Under the pieces are notes generated by a model, which saw only the letters and a list, made by a program, of their open reading frames with translations, did no database searches and had not been told where the DNA came from. 64,000 nucleotides of DNA from CAZRHH01 sp964599885 (GTDB taxonomy: Bacteria; Chloroflexota; Dehalococcoidia; DSTF01; JACRBR01), in NCBI GenBank assembly GCA_964599885.1, contig CAZRHH010000001.1, positions 62,001-126,000 of the forward strand, given 5' to 3'. The translations under genes and the position numbers were made by a program. Shown one piece after another: positions 50,103-58,574 of the stretch. The first letter of the stretch is position 1. Each line of letters starts with the position of its first letter.

Positions 50103-50304
50103 CCCGCTTACGCCACCCGCTGACGTTCGTCACGACGGGAATGATCGGTTCGGACGTTACGTCACCTCTGGTCGATCCCGATCGTTCGGCGGGTGACTCC
50201 CAGATGAGGACTCGAGCGCCCGCCGGCCGGCTTCAACGGCTCCGTCTCCCGCTTCTGTCGTCACCGTGCTAACCTACGCCATCGAACGACGCACCGGGAC
50301 GGGG

Positions 50305-51085
50305 GTGAGGGTCTATCAGCCGGCAGGTACGGAGAGCGTGGGAACTGCTCTACCTCCTCACATTCCGCGAACTGAAGCTCCGGTACCAGGACACGGTCTT
50401 CGGGTTCCTCTGGTCTCTCATCCGTCCGCTGCTGCAGGGCGCGGTGTTGTTCGTCGTACTCAGGAAATTCATCCGCATCGAGGTGGAGGACTATCACCTC
50501 GTGCTGCTCGCGGGGCTGTTTCCGTGGACGTGGTTCCAGACGTCACTCGTGATCGCCGTCGGCTCGTTCTCAACGAACGGTGCGCTGATCAAGAAGGTCT
50601 ACTTTCCGCGTTTCGTGCTACCCCTCGCGACGGTGCTGAACAACGGCGTGCAGTACGGGCTGTCGATTCCCGTGCTTGTCGTGCTGCTCTTGATCGAGGG
50701 GTATACGCCGAACTGGACGTGGCTGATTGGCGTCCCATATCTGCTGGCGGTTCAGGCGCTGCTGATCATGGGTATCGTCCTGTTCATCGCTGCGCTGAAC
50801 GTGTACTTTCGCGACCTGGAGCACCTGACCGATGTCTTCGTCGGCCTCATCTGGTTCTACTTGACGCCGGTCATCTACCCACTCTCGATCGTCCCGGACG
50901 AGTATCATAGTTGGGTGTTGCTGAATCCTATGGCATCGCTCATCGAAGGCTGGCGCGACCTGTTTTTACACAACTCCATCCCCGGACTTGAGCTATGGCC
51001 GGCGCTCGTGTTCGCCGTAGGAGCAGCCGCCCTGGGTTCGTTCTCGTTCCGGAAGATGGAAGGCGGGTTCGCCGATGCGCTCTGA
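50305..51085 (+). pseudogene. ABC-2 type polysaccharide-export permease, N-terminus in a shifted frame
   Basis: The membrane protein (six helices) is in frame 2 from about 50309, with RRAWELLYLLTFRELKLRYQ at the start and LLNPMASLIEGWRDLF later. In that frame there is no ATG, GTG or TTG until 50444, which would cut off about 45 conserved residues. Frame 1 holds GTG 50305 and then VRVYQPAG, a typical N-terminal opening of such permeases, so one base seems lost near 50333. It may be real or an assembly error. It works with the ATPase at 51075. Confidence 0.7.
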
Positions 51086-51896
51086 CATCGGCGGCGACGT
51101 GGCGATCGCGTTCGACGATGTGTCGAAGCACTACTCGCTGTCCCTTCAGAAACAGGCGACTGACTTCAAGACAATGCTGCTGCACTTGCCGCGCTTCATC
51201 TCGAGCGCGCGGCGTCCATTCGTTGCGCTGAATCACGTGAATCTGCGCGTGAAGCGTGGCGAGAGCCTGGGGATCATCGGGCCGAACGGGTCCGGGAAAA
51301 GCACGACGCTGCGCGTTATGTCGCGAATCACACCACCGACAGCGGGAACGGTGACGGTGAATGGGCGCATCTCCGCCCTGCTCGAACTGGGCTCGGGATT
51401 TCACCCGCAGATCACCGGCCGGGAGAACGCGATACTCAACGCGGTGCTCCTCGGCCTGACGCTGCAGGAAGCGCGGGACGTGCTGCCGCGGATCATCGAG
51501 TTTTCCGAACTCGGCGACTTCATCGACCAGCCGATGCGGACATACTCGTCGGGTATGTTCTTCCGTCTGGGGTTTTCGGTCGCCGTCCACGTCGGCCCCG
51601 AGATCCTGCTAATCGATGAAGTGCTGGCCGTGGGGGATGCGGAGTTCCAGAAGAAGTGCATGGATCACGTGCATGGCCTTCGGCAGCAGGGCGTGACGAT
51701 GGTCCTGGTGACGCACGACATGCTCAGCATGCCGAAGTTCTGCGACCGGGCGATTCTGCTCGAACGCGGCGCGATCACCGACGAGGGAGCGCCACAGCAG
51801 GTGGTCCACAACTATCTTGCGCGTGTCGAGCAGTTGTTGGCGTTGCACACCGAGGAGCAACAACAGTTGAAGATCGCGCAGGTGGCGGCGCCATGA
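51075..51896 (+). CDS. ABC transporter ATPase, polysaccharide-export type (Wzt/TagH-like)
   Basis: The 273-residue product has Walker A GPNGSGKST at about 69-77, an ABC signature of the teichoic-acid/O-antigen class (YSSGMFFRLGFSVA), Walker B ILLIDEVLAVGD and VTHD as H-loop. The unusual signature is known for this subfamily. It overlaps the permease by 11 nt and the next gene by 4 nt. With the permease it would export a glycan or lipid-linked polymer. Confidence 0.92.
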   Translation: MRSDIGGDVAIAFDDVSKHYSLSLQKQATDFKTMLLHLPRFISSARRPFVALNHVNLRVKRGESLGIIGPNGSGKSTTLRVMSRITPPTAGTVTVNGRISALLELGSGFHPQITGRENAILNAVLLGLTLQEARDVLPRIIEFSELGDFIDQPMRTYSSGMFFRLGFSVAVHVGPEILLIDEVLAVGDAEFQKKCMDHVHGLRQQGVTMVLVTHDMLSMPKFCDRAILLERGAITDEGAPQQVVHNYLARVEQLLALHTEEQQQLKIAQVAAP

Positions 51897-52675
51897 TGGT
51901 GCGAATCGACTTCAGCGGACGCGCGAAAAAGGCCGCCCGAGCGCTGAACGTATCAGCGCGGCGCGTACCAGGGCTCGCGTTCATCGCTGAAGCAGGGCCG
52001 CATCTGCCGTTGCGCGACGGCGCCGTCGACGAATTGTTCGTCGGCAGGGCAATTGCGTGGCGCGATGACGTTGCGGCCACGCTCGATGAGTTATGGCGTG
52101 TCAGCAAGCCGGGCGCGCTGATCCACCTGACGCTGCCGCATGCGTCGTCGACGCTGGCAATGACGCGCGACCCGCGCTCGCGTCCGGCGCTGACCCTGAA
52201 CACGTTCAACTATTACGATCCGCGCACGAAGCCCGCCGATGCGCCGGTAACGGCGTTCTCGATCGAACGTGCGCGGCTCAAGGTGGCCGGCCAGCGGGAA
52301 AGTGACAGCGGGCTGGCACTGGCACGCGGACCGTTCGCACAGTTCGTCGAAAAGCTGGCGAACGGGAGCCGCAGCAGCCAGTATCGCTTCGAGCGCTGGT
52401 TCGCGAACCTCATCGGCGGATTCGAGGAGTTCGATGTTGTGCTATCCGTCGTCAAACCGGCGGAGAACGCGCGCACCAAACGCCCGGTGACGCCGCCTTC
52501 GCGAGACGAACGTGCCGCCGTGTCCGCCGATCGCACCGATCTGCGCGTGACGAGCGACGTGGCGCGTGAGGCGGCGGCGGTCGACACCGCTGCCGAGGAC
52601 GTGTTGCCATTGGACTCGGGGGCGCCGCTCGCGACCGGGCCGGCGGGTGATCATGGGAGCGCGAACGAGCGATGA
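51893..52675 (+). CDS. Methyltransferase-like protein without SAM motif I
   Basis: The 261-residue product matches the C-terminal half of a class I methyltransferase (LPLRDGAVDELFVGRAIAWR, then LWRVSKPGALIHLTLPHASS). The N-terminal motif that binds the SAM carboxypropyl chain is absent; the first 30 residues lead directly into the second half. It may be a non-catalytic partner of the full methyltransferase at 52672. The last 60 residues are disordered-looking. Overlaps its neighbours by 4 nt on both sides. Confidence 0.7.
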   Translation: MMVRIDFSGRAKKAARALNVSARRVPGLAFIAEAGPHLPLRDGAVDELFVGRAIAWRDDVAATLDELWRVSKPGALIHLTLPHASSTLAMTRDPRSRPALTLNTFNYYDPRTKPADAPVTAFSIERARLKVAGQRESDSGLALARGPFAQFVEKLANGSRSSQYRFERWFANLIGGFEEFDVVLSVVKPAENARTKRPVTPPSRDERAAVSADRTDLRVTSDVAREAAAVDTAAEDVLPLDSGAPLATGPAGDHGSANER

Positions 52676-53478
52676 CGACGCAAACCGAACAGCCGGATAT
52701 CGACCTGACGTATTCGATCGAAGATTTCGAGGCTGGGACGCACCGAGACTCGACGTTTCTGTACCGCGCGATCGAGGACACGATGGTTGACCTGGCGACC
52801 GAGGTGCGCGGCGGGCGCGTGCTCGACGTCGCGTGCGGTACGGGCAAGCAGGCGATGCGGATTGCCGAGCGCGGGTGCCTGGCAATCGGCGCTGAGGCTT
52901 CGATGGAGATGATCGGCGTAGGGCGGTATTTACAGCCCGAAAGCAAAGCGGTGATGCTGCGGAGCATCGCCGAGATCATGCCGTTCGGCGATGAATCGTT
53001 CGACCGAGTCATCTGTCAAGGTTCGCTCGACCACTTCGCCGATCCGGAGAAGTTCATGCGCGAAGCAGCTCGGATCACGAAACCAGATGGGCGCGTGGTA
53101 ATCGCACTCGCGAACTTCGAGAGCGTGTCGTGCCGGCTGGGGCGCGGCGTCGACCGCGTCAAGCGGCGGCTAGGCCGGCCCCGGCCAGAGTGGCGCCTGT
53201 ACTGGCAGACGCCGGAGGATCACAACGTGAAAGGCGATCTGCCCTATGTGCGATCCCTCGGCGGCGACGCGCTCGTTGTCGATCGGCTGTGGGGCATCTC
53301 GATGTTCTGGTTGTTCTCACGGTACGGGCATGTCCTCGACCTGATGCCTGAGCGGGCAGCATCGGGCGTGTGGCACGCGCTTGACCGCATCGCGCGGCGG
53401 CGCCCGCAAGACTCGGACATGATCATCTCGGTCTGGCGAAAGCCCGGTGCGGCAGCATGGCGAACACCGCGGACTTGA
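52672..53478 (+). CDS. Class I SAM-dependent methyltransferase
   Basis: The 268-residue product has motif I VLDVACGTGKQAM at about 50-62, then an acidic residue in the second strand (IGAEASMEMIG) and VICQGSLDHFADPEKFMREA as motif IV. It probably methylates a sugar or polymer end, given the ABC and acetyltransferase neighbours. Its last 22 bases overlap the acetyltransferase gene. Confidence 0.85.
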   Translation: MTTQTEQPDIDLTYSIEDFEAGTHRDSTFLYRAIEDTMVDLATEVRGGRVLDVACGTGKQAMRIAERGCLAIGAEASMEMIGVGRYLQPESKAVMLRSIAEIMPFGDESFDRVICQGSLDHFADPEKFMREAARITKPDGRVVIALANFESVSCRLGRGVDRVKRRLGRPRPEWRLYWQTPEDHNVKGDLPYVRSLGGDALVVDRLWGISMFWLFSRYGHVLDLMPERAASGVWHALDRIARRRPQDSDMIISVWRKPGAAAWRTPRT

Positions 53479-54341
53479 ACGAAATAACCCAGGACTTCAA
53501 CGCGCACGTGATGTTCACGTTCGCCGAGATCCCGGCGCGGCCGCGCTTCGCGAACCGTTACGCGCGCCTGAAGCGATGGCTGCTTATCGCCTTCGTCGAG
53601 AGTTGGCTGGCGATCGCGTTGTTCCGGATGAAGTGTCTGTTGCGGCGCATGCACGTGCCGCTGCTGCCCGGCGTGTGCGACACGCTTTCGCGGGCGATTT
53701 TTAGCGTGCAGATCGGCGATCAGGTACGGGCCGGCGAGGGTCTGATGATCACGCACGGCAACGTCGTGATCGATGGACGCGTGACGATCGGACGGCACTG
53801 CCAGATCAATCCGTGGGTGACGATCGGGCTATCGAACAGCAAGCGAGTCGGCTTCAGCGTGGACGGACCGACCATCGGGGACTTCGTACACATTGGCACC
53901 GGCGCGAAAGTCCTCGGGCCGATCACGATCGGCAGCCACGCGCGGATCGGCGCAAACGCCGTCGTCGTCAGCGACGTGGCAGCGAACACCACCGTCGTCG
54001 GCATCCCCGCACGCGCCGTACGCGACCATATGTCCGTGGCGGAGGCGGCGGGCGAGGGTGACGGGCGCGACGACCGCCTCGTCGCGCACATGCGTGCTTC
54101 GATGCTGGAGTATCGGCTCAACCGTCAGTCGCTGACGTCGCTGGTGGACACCCTCGTCGGATGCTTTGAGCTTGGCTCCGCGCGCTTGCAGGTGGTCGAG
54201 CGCGACTGTGCGGATGACCTCGTATTTCTGGAAGCCGCCGCCGCTGCCGGGGACGATCCGACGGCGCCGGTTGTCGGGGCGCTGGAGTCACTCGACGCGG
54301 CGATACGCGCGGCACTCGAGCCAGTAACGGAAGCCAACTAA
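53457..54341 (+). CDS. Left-handed-beta-helix acetyltransferase, CysE/serine-acetyltransferase-like
   Basis: The 294-residue product has hexapeptide repeats at about 85-185 (GDQVRAGEGLMITHGNVVID, then GRVTIGRHCQINPWVTIG), with the acetyl-CoA-binding Gly-rich loop VVGIPARAVRD at the end. The first 80 residues are helical and membrane-like in part. The last 100 residues have no recognised fold. The likely role is acetylation of a surface glycan. It overlaps the methyltransferase gene. Confidence 0.8.
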   Translation: MANTADLNEITQDFNAHVMFTFAEIPARPRFANRYARLKRWLLIAFVESWLAIALFRMKCLLRRMHVPLLPGVCDTLSRAIFSVQIGDQVRAGEGLMITHGNVVIDGRVTIGRHCQINPWVTIGLSNSKRVGFSVDGPTIGDFVHIGTGAKVLGPITIGSHARIGANAVVVSDVAANTTVVGIPARAVRDHMSVAEAAGEGDGRDDRLVAHMRASMLEYRLNRQSLTSLVDTLVGCFELGSARLQVVERDCADDLVFLEAAAAAGDDPTAPVVGALESLDAAIRAALEPVTEAN

Positions 54342-55186
54342 GCGGCGAGGGCGTCCCAGGCCGCCTTGCCCAGATCGGCGAGTGCGCGGTTGCCCTCGGA
54401 GCTGCGGCCGGTACCGGGTAGGGTGCCGCCCTCGCAGAAGCTCGACATCGCGGAGTAGCCGTTGGGGCCCTTGAAAACTGCGCCGCCCGTTCGCACGCCA
54501 TTGAGGAACGACCCGCCCTTTTCTGCGACCCACGCCTTCGACGGATCCTCGTCGAGCATGTTCATCTCGTTCCATGGGAGATGGCCCGAAAGTTCGTGCC
54601 GGTAGTCCGAGCGCCGCATGATGCGGAGCATGTCTTCCGATGCCTCGGCTGACACCGCTTCGTGATTGGCGATCAAACTAAACAGCCGGGTCATCTCGCC
54701 GGCGGTGCTGACCGACATCTTGCGCGCGTCGATTCCGGCCGAGCGATCGCCGAGGCGCAGGAACAGCGTCGTCTCTCGCAAGCCGAGCGCGCGCATAGTG
54801 GCGTTCACCCCGTCGACGCCGAGCAGGTCGACACACATGTTCGTGGCAGAATTGTCGGAAATCGTCATCATGAGCACGGCCGCGTCGCGAACGCACATCT
54901 CGACGCCGGGCGACAGCTTGGACAGCACGCCTGAACCGAGCACGCGATGCTCGGGGCCGTATGTCAGGCGGTCGTCGAGCGCGAGCTTGCCACTGGCAAC
55001 GGCCTGGTAGAGCGCGACGAGCACAGGCACCTTGATCAGTGAGGCCGTAGGCATGACCGCTTTTTCGTTGTGCGCAATGTGGGCGCCAGTCGTGAGGTCG
55101 GTGAGCGCCCACGTGCAGGCGCCGCTGTACCGGTCGCCGATGGCGTGCAGTTCTTCGTCCAGACGTTGCAGAACGTCGCCGCTCAC
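54338..55186 (-). CDS. Class A beta-lactamase-like serine hydrolase
   Basis: The 282-residue product has the active site SLIK (Ser49, Lys52) and SDN (110-112). The third motif is KGG (223-225) rather than KTG, and the glutamate of the deacylating class A ExxLN motif is not apparent. It is therefore more likely a peptidoglycan or ester hydrolase than a drug-degrading enzyme. No signal peptide is visible from the GTG at 55186, although an upstream extension exists. It overlaps the cupin gene (GTGA). Confidence 0.75.
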   Translation of the reverse strand: MSGDVLQRLDEELHAIGDRYSGACTWALTDLTTGAHIAHNEKAVMPTASLIKVPVLVALYQAVASGKLALDDRLTYGPEHRVLGSGVLSKLSPGVEMCVRDAAVLMMTISDNSATNMCVDLLGVDGVNATMRALGLRETTLFLRLGDRSAGIDARKMSVSTAGEMTRLFSLIANHEAVSAEASEDMLRIMRRSDYRHELSGHLPWNEMNMLDEDPSKAWVAEKGGSFLNGVRTGGAVFKGPNGYSAMSSFCEGGTLPGTGRSSEGNRALADLGKAAWDALAA

Positions 55187-55611
55187 TTCACGACTCCGGC
55201 TTCCAGTTCTGCTTCCGTGTACTCGACCTGCTCGTCCTTGAGTTCGGGATCGTACGGTGGATCGGGATAGTTGACGAGCCACGCTTCTTCGTCGCCGATG
55301 TTCTCGAGGCCGGTGGCGACGTCTTTCGGGATGAAGAGGCGTTCGGGCGACGACGCATCGAGGATGTGCTCTTCACGCTTGCCGTTGACGTAGAGGATGA
55401 TCTTCATTCGGCCGCGCACGCAGACATAGCGTGCGGCGCGCACACGATGCAGATGGTAGCCCTTGAAAGCACCCGGCTTCGCGGCGGTGAGGTACGCCGT
55501 GGTCTTCGCGCCGTCCTTGAACAGTTCGACCAGCCAGCCATTCTCGGCGCCGGTGTGATCATACGTGGTGACGCGCTTCACCGGCTCCTTCGCGACGCGA
55601 TCGATGCTCAT
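55183..55611 (-). CDS. Cupin sugar-isomerase-like protein (FdtA/WxcM type)
   Basis: The 142-residue product has the cupin core KPGAFKGYHLHRVRAARYVC, then GRMKIILYVNGK and ERLFIPKDVATGLENI, as in dTDP-sugar ketoisomerases and the polysaccharide-type RmlC-like proteins. His in YHLHR is a likely catalytic group. Substrate is unknown; the polysaccharide cluster next door suggests a nucleotide sugar. The serine-hydrolase gene overlaps its stop. Confidence 0.78.
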   Translation of the reverse strand: MSIDRVAKEPVKRVTTYDHTGAENGWLVELFKDGAKTTAYLTAAKPGAFKGYHLHRVRAARYVCVRGRMKIILYVNGKREEHILDASSPERLFIPKDVATGLENIGDEEAWLVNYPDPPYDPELKDEQVEYTEAELEAGVVK

Positions 55612-55621
55612 CGCTGCCGGG

Positions 55622-56131
55622 TCAGGCGCCTGATGCGGCGAGCGACGCCGCGCGGTTCGTGACGTTGGCGGTCGCGCCGGGGAAGAGGCTACGCACAGGC
55701 TTCAGAATGATGTTCGTCTCCGCCTTCACGATGCCCGGGATCGCGGCCAGCGTTTGCGTCATGAACGTCGTGAGTTCGTCGTTACCGGGGAAGAATGCAA
55801 GCACGATGATGTCGGCGTTGCCCGTCGTGTAGCCGACGTATACGACGCCCTGCGCGCCGGCAATCTGCTCGGCGATATCGGTGATGCGCGCCAGTTCGCC
55901 GGAGATACTGATCACCGCGGCAGTGTTCAATCCGAGCCGGGCAGGGTTCGTGACGCCAACGATGCGCAGGACATCGTCGCGGATTAGGCGTTCGATGCGG
56001 TTGCGGACGGTGCCTTCGGAGACGCCGACAGATTCCGCGATCTCGCGGTTCGTGGCGCGGCCGTTTTCCTCGAGGATGCTGAGAATGTGGTGATCGATTG
56101 CGTCCGGCTTCTGAAACGTCAACGCGAGCAC
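55622..56131 (-). CDS. Lrp/AsnC-family transcription regulator
   Basis: The 169-residue product has the N-terminal HTH (about 11-60: DAIDHHILSILEENGRATNR, then EIAESVGVSEGTVRNRIERL). The C-terminal RAM domain (about 75-150) contains YVGYTTGNADIIVLAF, the effector-binding fold of Lrp/AsnC. The start is GTG at 56131. An inverted repeat at 56147-56160 lies just upstream and is a good candidate for self-regulation. The effector is probably an amino acid but is not known. Confidence 0.9.
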   Translation of the reverse strand: MLALTFQKPDAIDHHILSILEENGRATNREIAESVGVSEGTVRNRIERLIRDDVLRIVGVTNPARLGLNTAAVISISGELARITDIAEQIAGAQGVVYVGYTTGNADIIVLAFFPGNDELTTFMTQTLAAIPGIVKAETNIILKPVRSLFPGATANVTNRAASLAASGA

Positions 56132-56146
56132 CTTTCACTGCCGGTT

Positions 56147-56160
56147 TCGTTACGGAACGA
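56147..56160. promoter_or_regulatory. Candidate operator of the Lrp-type gene
   Basis: TCGTT-ACGG-AACGA is a 5-base inverted repeat 16 nt upstream of the Lrp-type start codon. Self-binding of Lrp-type regulators to such sites is common. It also lies between this gene and the divergent substrate-binding protein gene. Confidence 0.4.
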
Positions 56161-56313
56161 TAGGCCCGCTCTCTCGGCAGTGTCAAGCAGCGGCTCGCGC
56201 CGATCGCGGCGTTTTCTTGACACCCACGGCGCGATGCGGATGAATGATGCCGCTTCTATGAACGAACAGTCCATTTGGATCTCCGCCGCGCGTCCAGCTC
56301 GCGATTGGCGCGC

Positions 56314-57984
56314 ATGACGCCCTATTCCGGGCAAGGCGCACCCTCGTGGCGGCTGTCGCGGCGGCGCGCGCTGATCGGCGCTGCGGCGAGTACGCTGGCG
56401 TTCGGCATCGGCGGCTGTGATTTCGGCGACGACGGCGTCCGGCCGCCGACGCCCGAGGCGCCACGGCGCGGCGGCACGCTTCGTACCGGCACGTCGCTGC
56501 CGTTGTCGTACGGACTCGATCCCCAAGTCGAAGCGGCGACTGGATTGGCGATCGTGCCCCGCGTTTACGGGTATCTCCTGCACGTCGATCCGCGGGACGA
56601 ATCGCTGGTGTATGACCACGCGGTCAACGTCCAACAACCCGATGACGAGACGTACATCTTTACGTTGCGCGATGGGCTCGCATTTCACGACGTCGCGCCG
56701 GCGTTCGGACGCGCTGTCACGCCGCAGGACGTGGCGCGATCGATCGAGCGGTATCGCGACAACCCGCTCGTCGTAAGCAAAGCGTGGCACAAGACGATAC
56801 TCGATCGCGTCGAGACGCCGCCTGATGGCACGATCGTGGTGAAGACGCGCGGTGTAAACGTCTACTCGCTTCATGAAATCGGCGGACTGCGCAGCGGTGC
56901 GATTATCCCCGTCGAGGCGATCGATGACGATCTCGATCTGACACGCGGAAGCGCCGGCAGCGGTCCGTTCGTGGCGGGGCGCGTCGACTTCGACGAAGGC
57001 GTGCGAATCACCTCAAACGACGCGTACTATCGCGACGGCATTCCGTATCTCGACGCGATGGAGTGGCTGCTCTTCGACACCGACGACGAAAAAATGACGG
57101 CTCTGCAGGAGCGCCGCATCGACATCGCGCCGCACCGCGATAAAGCGGAGGCGGAAGCCGCACGCGCGTTGTCAGGCGACCTCAACGTCGCGGCTGAGGA
57201 CAGCCTCTCGTACCTGTCGATCGGACTGCGCGTGGATCGCGCGCCGTTCAACGACGTGCGCGTGCGGAAGGCGATCGACATCTGCATCGACCGAGAGGCG
57301 TTGATCCGCGAGATCGCCTTTGGCGACGGCGACGTGCTGGGGCCGGTGAATCCGCACATGGCCGACGGCTACTGGTCGCTACCGCGGAGCGAAATTGTTG
57401 CCGCCTTCGAGGGCGCAATGCCAATCGAAGAGCGGCGCGCAGAAGCGCGCAAACTGCTTGACGCGGCGGGCGCTGCGGACGCCACGATCTCGCTGCAGGT
57501 GGCGGATGTGCCGCAACTGCGCGATGTGGCGTCGTTCATCGCCGATCAACTCGGCCGGATCGGACTGACCGTCGTGTTGCAACCGCTGGATCTGTTCGCG
57601 TGGTTCGTCGCCTTCCGGCGCGGTGACTTCGAGGCGACGCTGATCAGCCATCAGCCGTACGAGACACCTGACGTGCCGACACGGCTCTATGAGAGCGGCG
57701 GCGTCGACGGTAGCGGCAACGTCTTCGGCTTCGCGGATCCGGAGATCGATGCGCTGATCGAGCGTTCGTGGACGGAGACGGACCGCGAGACGCGTCTCGA
57801 GACGCTGCTGTCGGCGCAGCGGCTGATGATCGAGGCGCGGCCGATGGTGCATTTGTTCACGGGCACCGGCTATTCGTCGGCGTGGCCGTATGTGCGCGAC
57901 CGCAAGCCGGAGCTCGTCGGGAGCCTGGCGCAGTACAACTACGAGCAGTGGCTGGCGCTGCCCGCCGAGGAACGGCCGACGTAG
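56314..57984 (+). CDS. Peptide/solute-binding lipoprotein (SBP family 5)
   Basis: The 556-residue product has a twin-arginine-like SRRRAL and a lipobox ending at Cys35 (GIGGC), so a Tat lipoprotein is plausible. The extracytoplasmic binding domain begins RRGGTLRTGTSLPLSYGLDP and has YIFTLRDGLAFHDV and FNDVRVRKAIDICIDREALI as family marks. The ligand, normally a peptide or nickel complex, is unknown. No permease genes are adjacent. The SD is not obvious, and an in-frame TTG at 56275 is a possible alternative start. Confidence 0.88.
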   Translation: MTPYSGQGAPSWRLSRRRALIGAAASTLAFGIGGCDFGDDGVRPPTPEAPRRGGTLRTGTSLPLSYGLDPQVEAATGLAIVPRVYGYLLHVDPRDESLVYDHAVNVQQPDDETYIFTLRDGLAFHDVAPAFGRAVTPQDVARSIERYRDNPLVVSKAWHKTILDRVETPPDGTIVVKTRGVNVYSLHEIGGLRSGAIIPVEAIDDDLDLTRGSAGSGPFVAGRVDFDEGVRITSNDAYYRDGIPYLDAMEWLLFDTDDEKMTALQERRIDIAPHRDKAEAEAARALSGDLNVAAEDSLSYLSIGLRVDRAPFNDVRVRKAIDICIDREALIREIAFGDGDVLGPVNPHMADGYWSLPRSEIVAAFEGAMPIEERRAEARKLLDAAGAADATISLQVADVPQLRDVASFIADQLGRIGLTVVLQPLDLFAWFVAFRRGDFEATLISHQPYETPDVPTRLYESGGVDGSGNVFGFADPEIDALIERSWTETDRETRLETLLSAQRLMIEARPMVHLFTGTGYSSAWPYVRDRKPELVGSLAQYNYEQWLALPAEERPT

Positions 57985-58005
57985 GTTGACGGCTTCGCGT
58001 TCGCA

Positions 58006-58080
58006 TTGACATTCGCGCACGCGCGTCCATAGAATGACTCCGCCCGAAGACGCCACCGAGGCTCCGTTTCGGGCGTCTTT
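58006..58080 (+). promoter_or_regulatory. Promoter and alternative hairpins ahead of tRNA-Asp
   Basis: TTGACA (58006-58011, perfect) and TAGAAT (58030-58035, 5 of 6) are 18 nt apart. Between the start site (about 58042) and the tRNA lie two mutually exclusive stems: GCCCGAA/TTCGGGC (58042-58048/58068-58074), and AGACGC/GCGTCT with CCGA/TCGG inside, followed by TTT (58048-58080). The second looks like a terminator, so the tRNA may be under attenuation-like control or the hairpin may end the SBP mRNA. Confidence 0.6.
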
Positions 58081-58090
58081 CACATCGCGC

Positions 58091-58167
58091 GGCCCCGTGG
58101 TGTAGCGGTCTAACATGCCACCCTGTCACGGTGGAGATCGAGGGTTCGAATCCCTTCGGGGTCGCCA
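58091..58167 (+). tRNA. tRNA-Asp (anticodon GTC), CCA encoded
   Basis: GGCCCCG (58091-58097) pairs with CGGGGTC (58157-58163), with one G-U. The anticodon arm CCACC-CTGTCAC-GGTGG gives GTC, so aspartate. The T loop GGTTCGAATCC is intact. The discriminator is G and the CCA tail is encoded (58165-58167). It is the only tRNA I see in the window, and it is the boundary of a small accessory block. Confidence 0.95.
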
Positions 58168-58189
58168 CTTCCAGTTTGCCTTGCAACGG

Positions 58190-58507
58190 ATGTCCGAGGA
58201 ACTCGTGGGACTTCCCATTCCTAAGAGCGGCAAAGCGTATCCCGGTTGGGCGTTTAAGCCTGTTCCGCGAGAAGCCGCAGGCTTCGTCGTGACGACCGGT
58301 CCCGACAACAGCCCGATCCCCGATCCAAAGCCTCGAGTCCACGTCGCCGCCGGGAATGGCTTAACCATGTGTGGAATCGACACTCAGTCGCCGCCGCGCG
58401 GTCATCGGACCTACGGGCTTCAGAATGTGGTGATGGCTCGCATCCCCGAGCCGCGCACGGCGCCACCGCGTGCGGGCCAAGAATTCGTTCTTTGCTCGAA
58501 GTGCTAA
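58190..58507 (+). CDS. Hypothetical protein beside tRNA-Asp
   Basis: The 105-residue product starts at ATG 58190 (MSEELVGLPIPKSGKAYPGW). There is no recognised family. Cys residues lie in TMCGIDT and at the end (LCSKC), so a zinc site is possible. Codon use is less GC-biased than in neighbours. The longer frame begins inside the tRNA and cannot be the true start. Low-moderate support as a real gene. Confidence 0.45.
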   Translation: MSEELVGLPIPKSGKAYPGWAFKPVPREAAGFVVTTGPDNSPIPDPKPRVHVAAGNGLTMCGIDTQSPPRGHRTYGLQNVVMARIPEPRTAPPRAGQEFVLCSKC

Positions 58508-58574
58508 TGGCTTAGTCAAGGTTCTGCCAACCAGTTTTGGGACGACGCTCCGCGTCCGTCGTTGCCACGACGAC

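Noticed and set aside
56217..56222. TTGACA upstream of the substrate-binding protein gene as a promoter
   Set aside because: The -35 is perfect, but no acceptable -10 hexamer lies at 16-18 nt, so I did not list it as a promoter.
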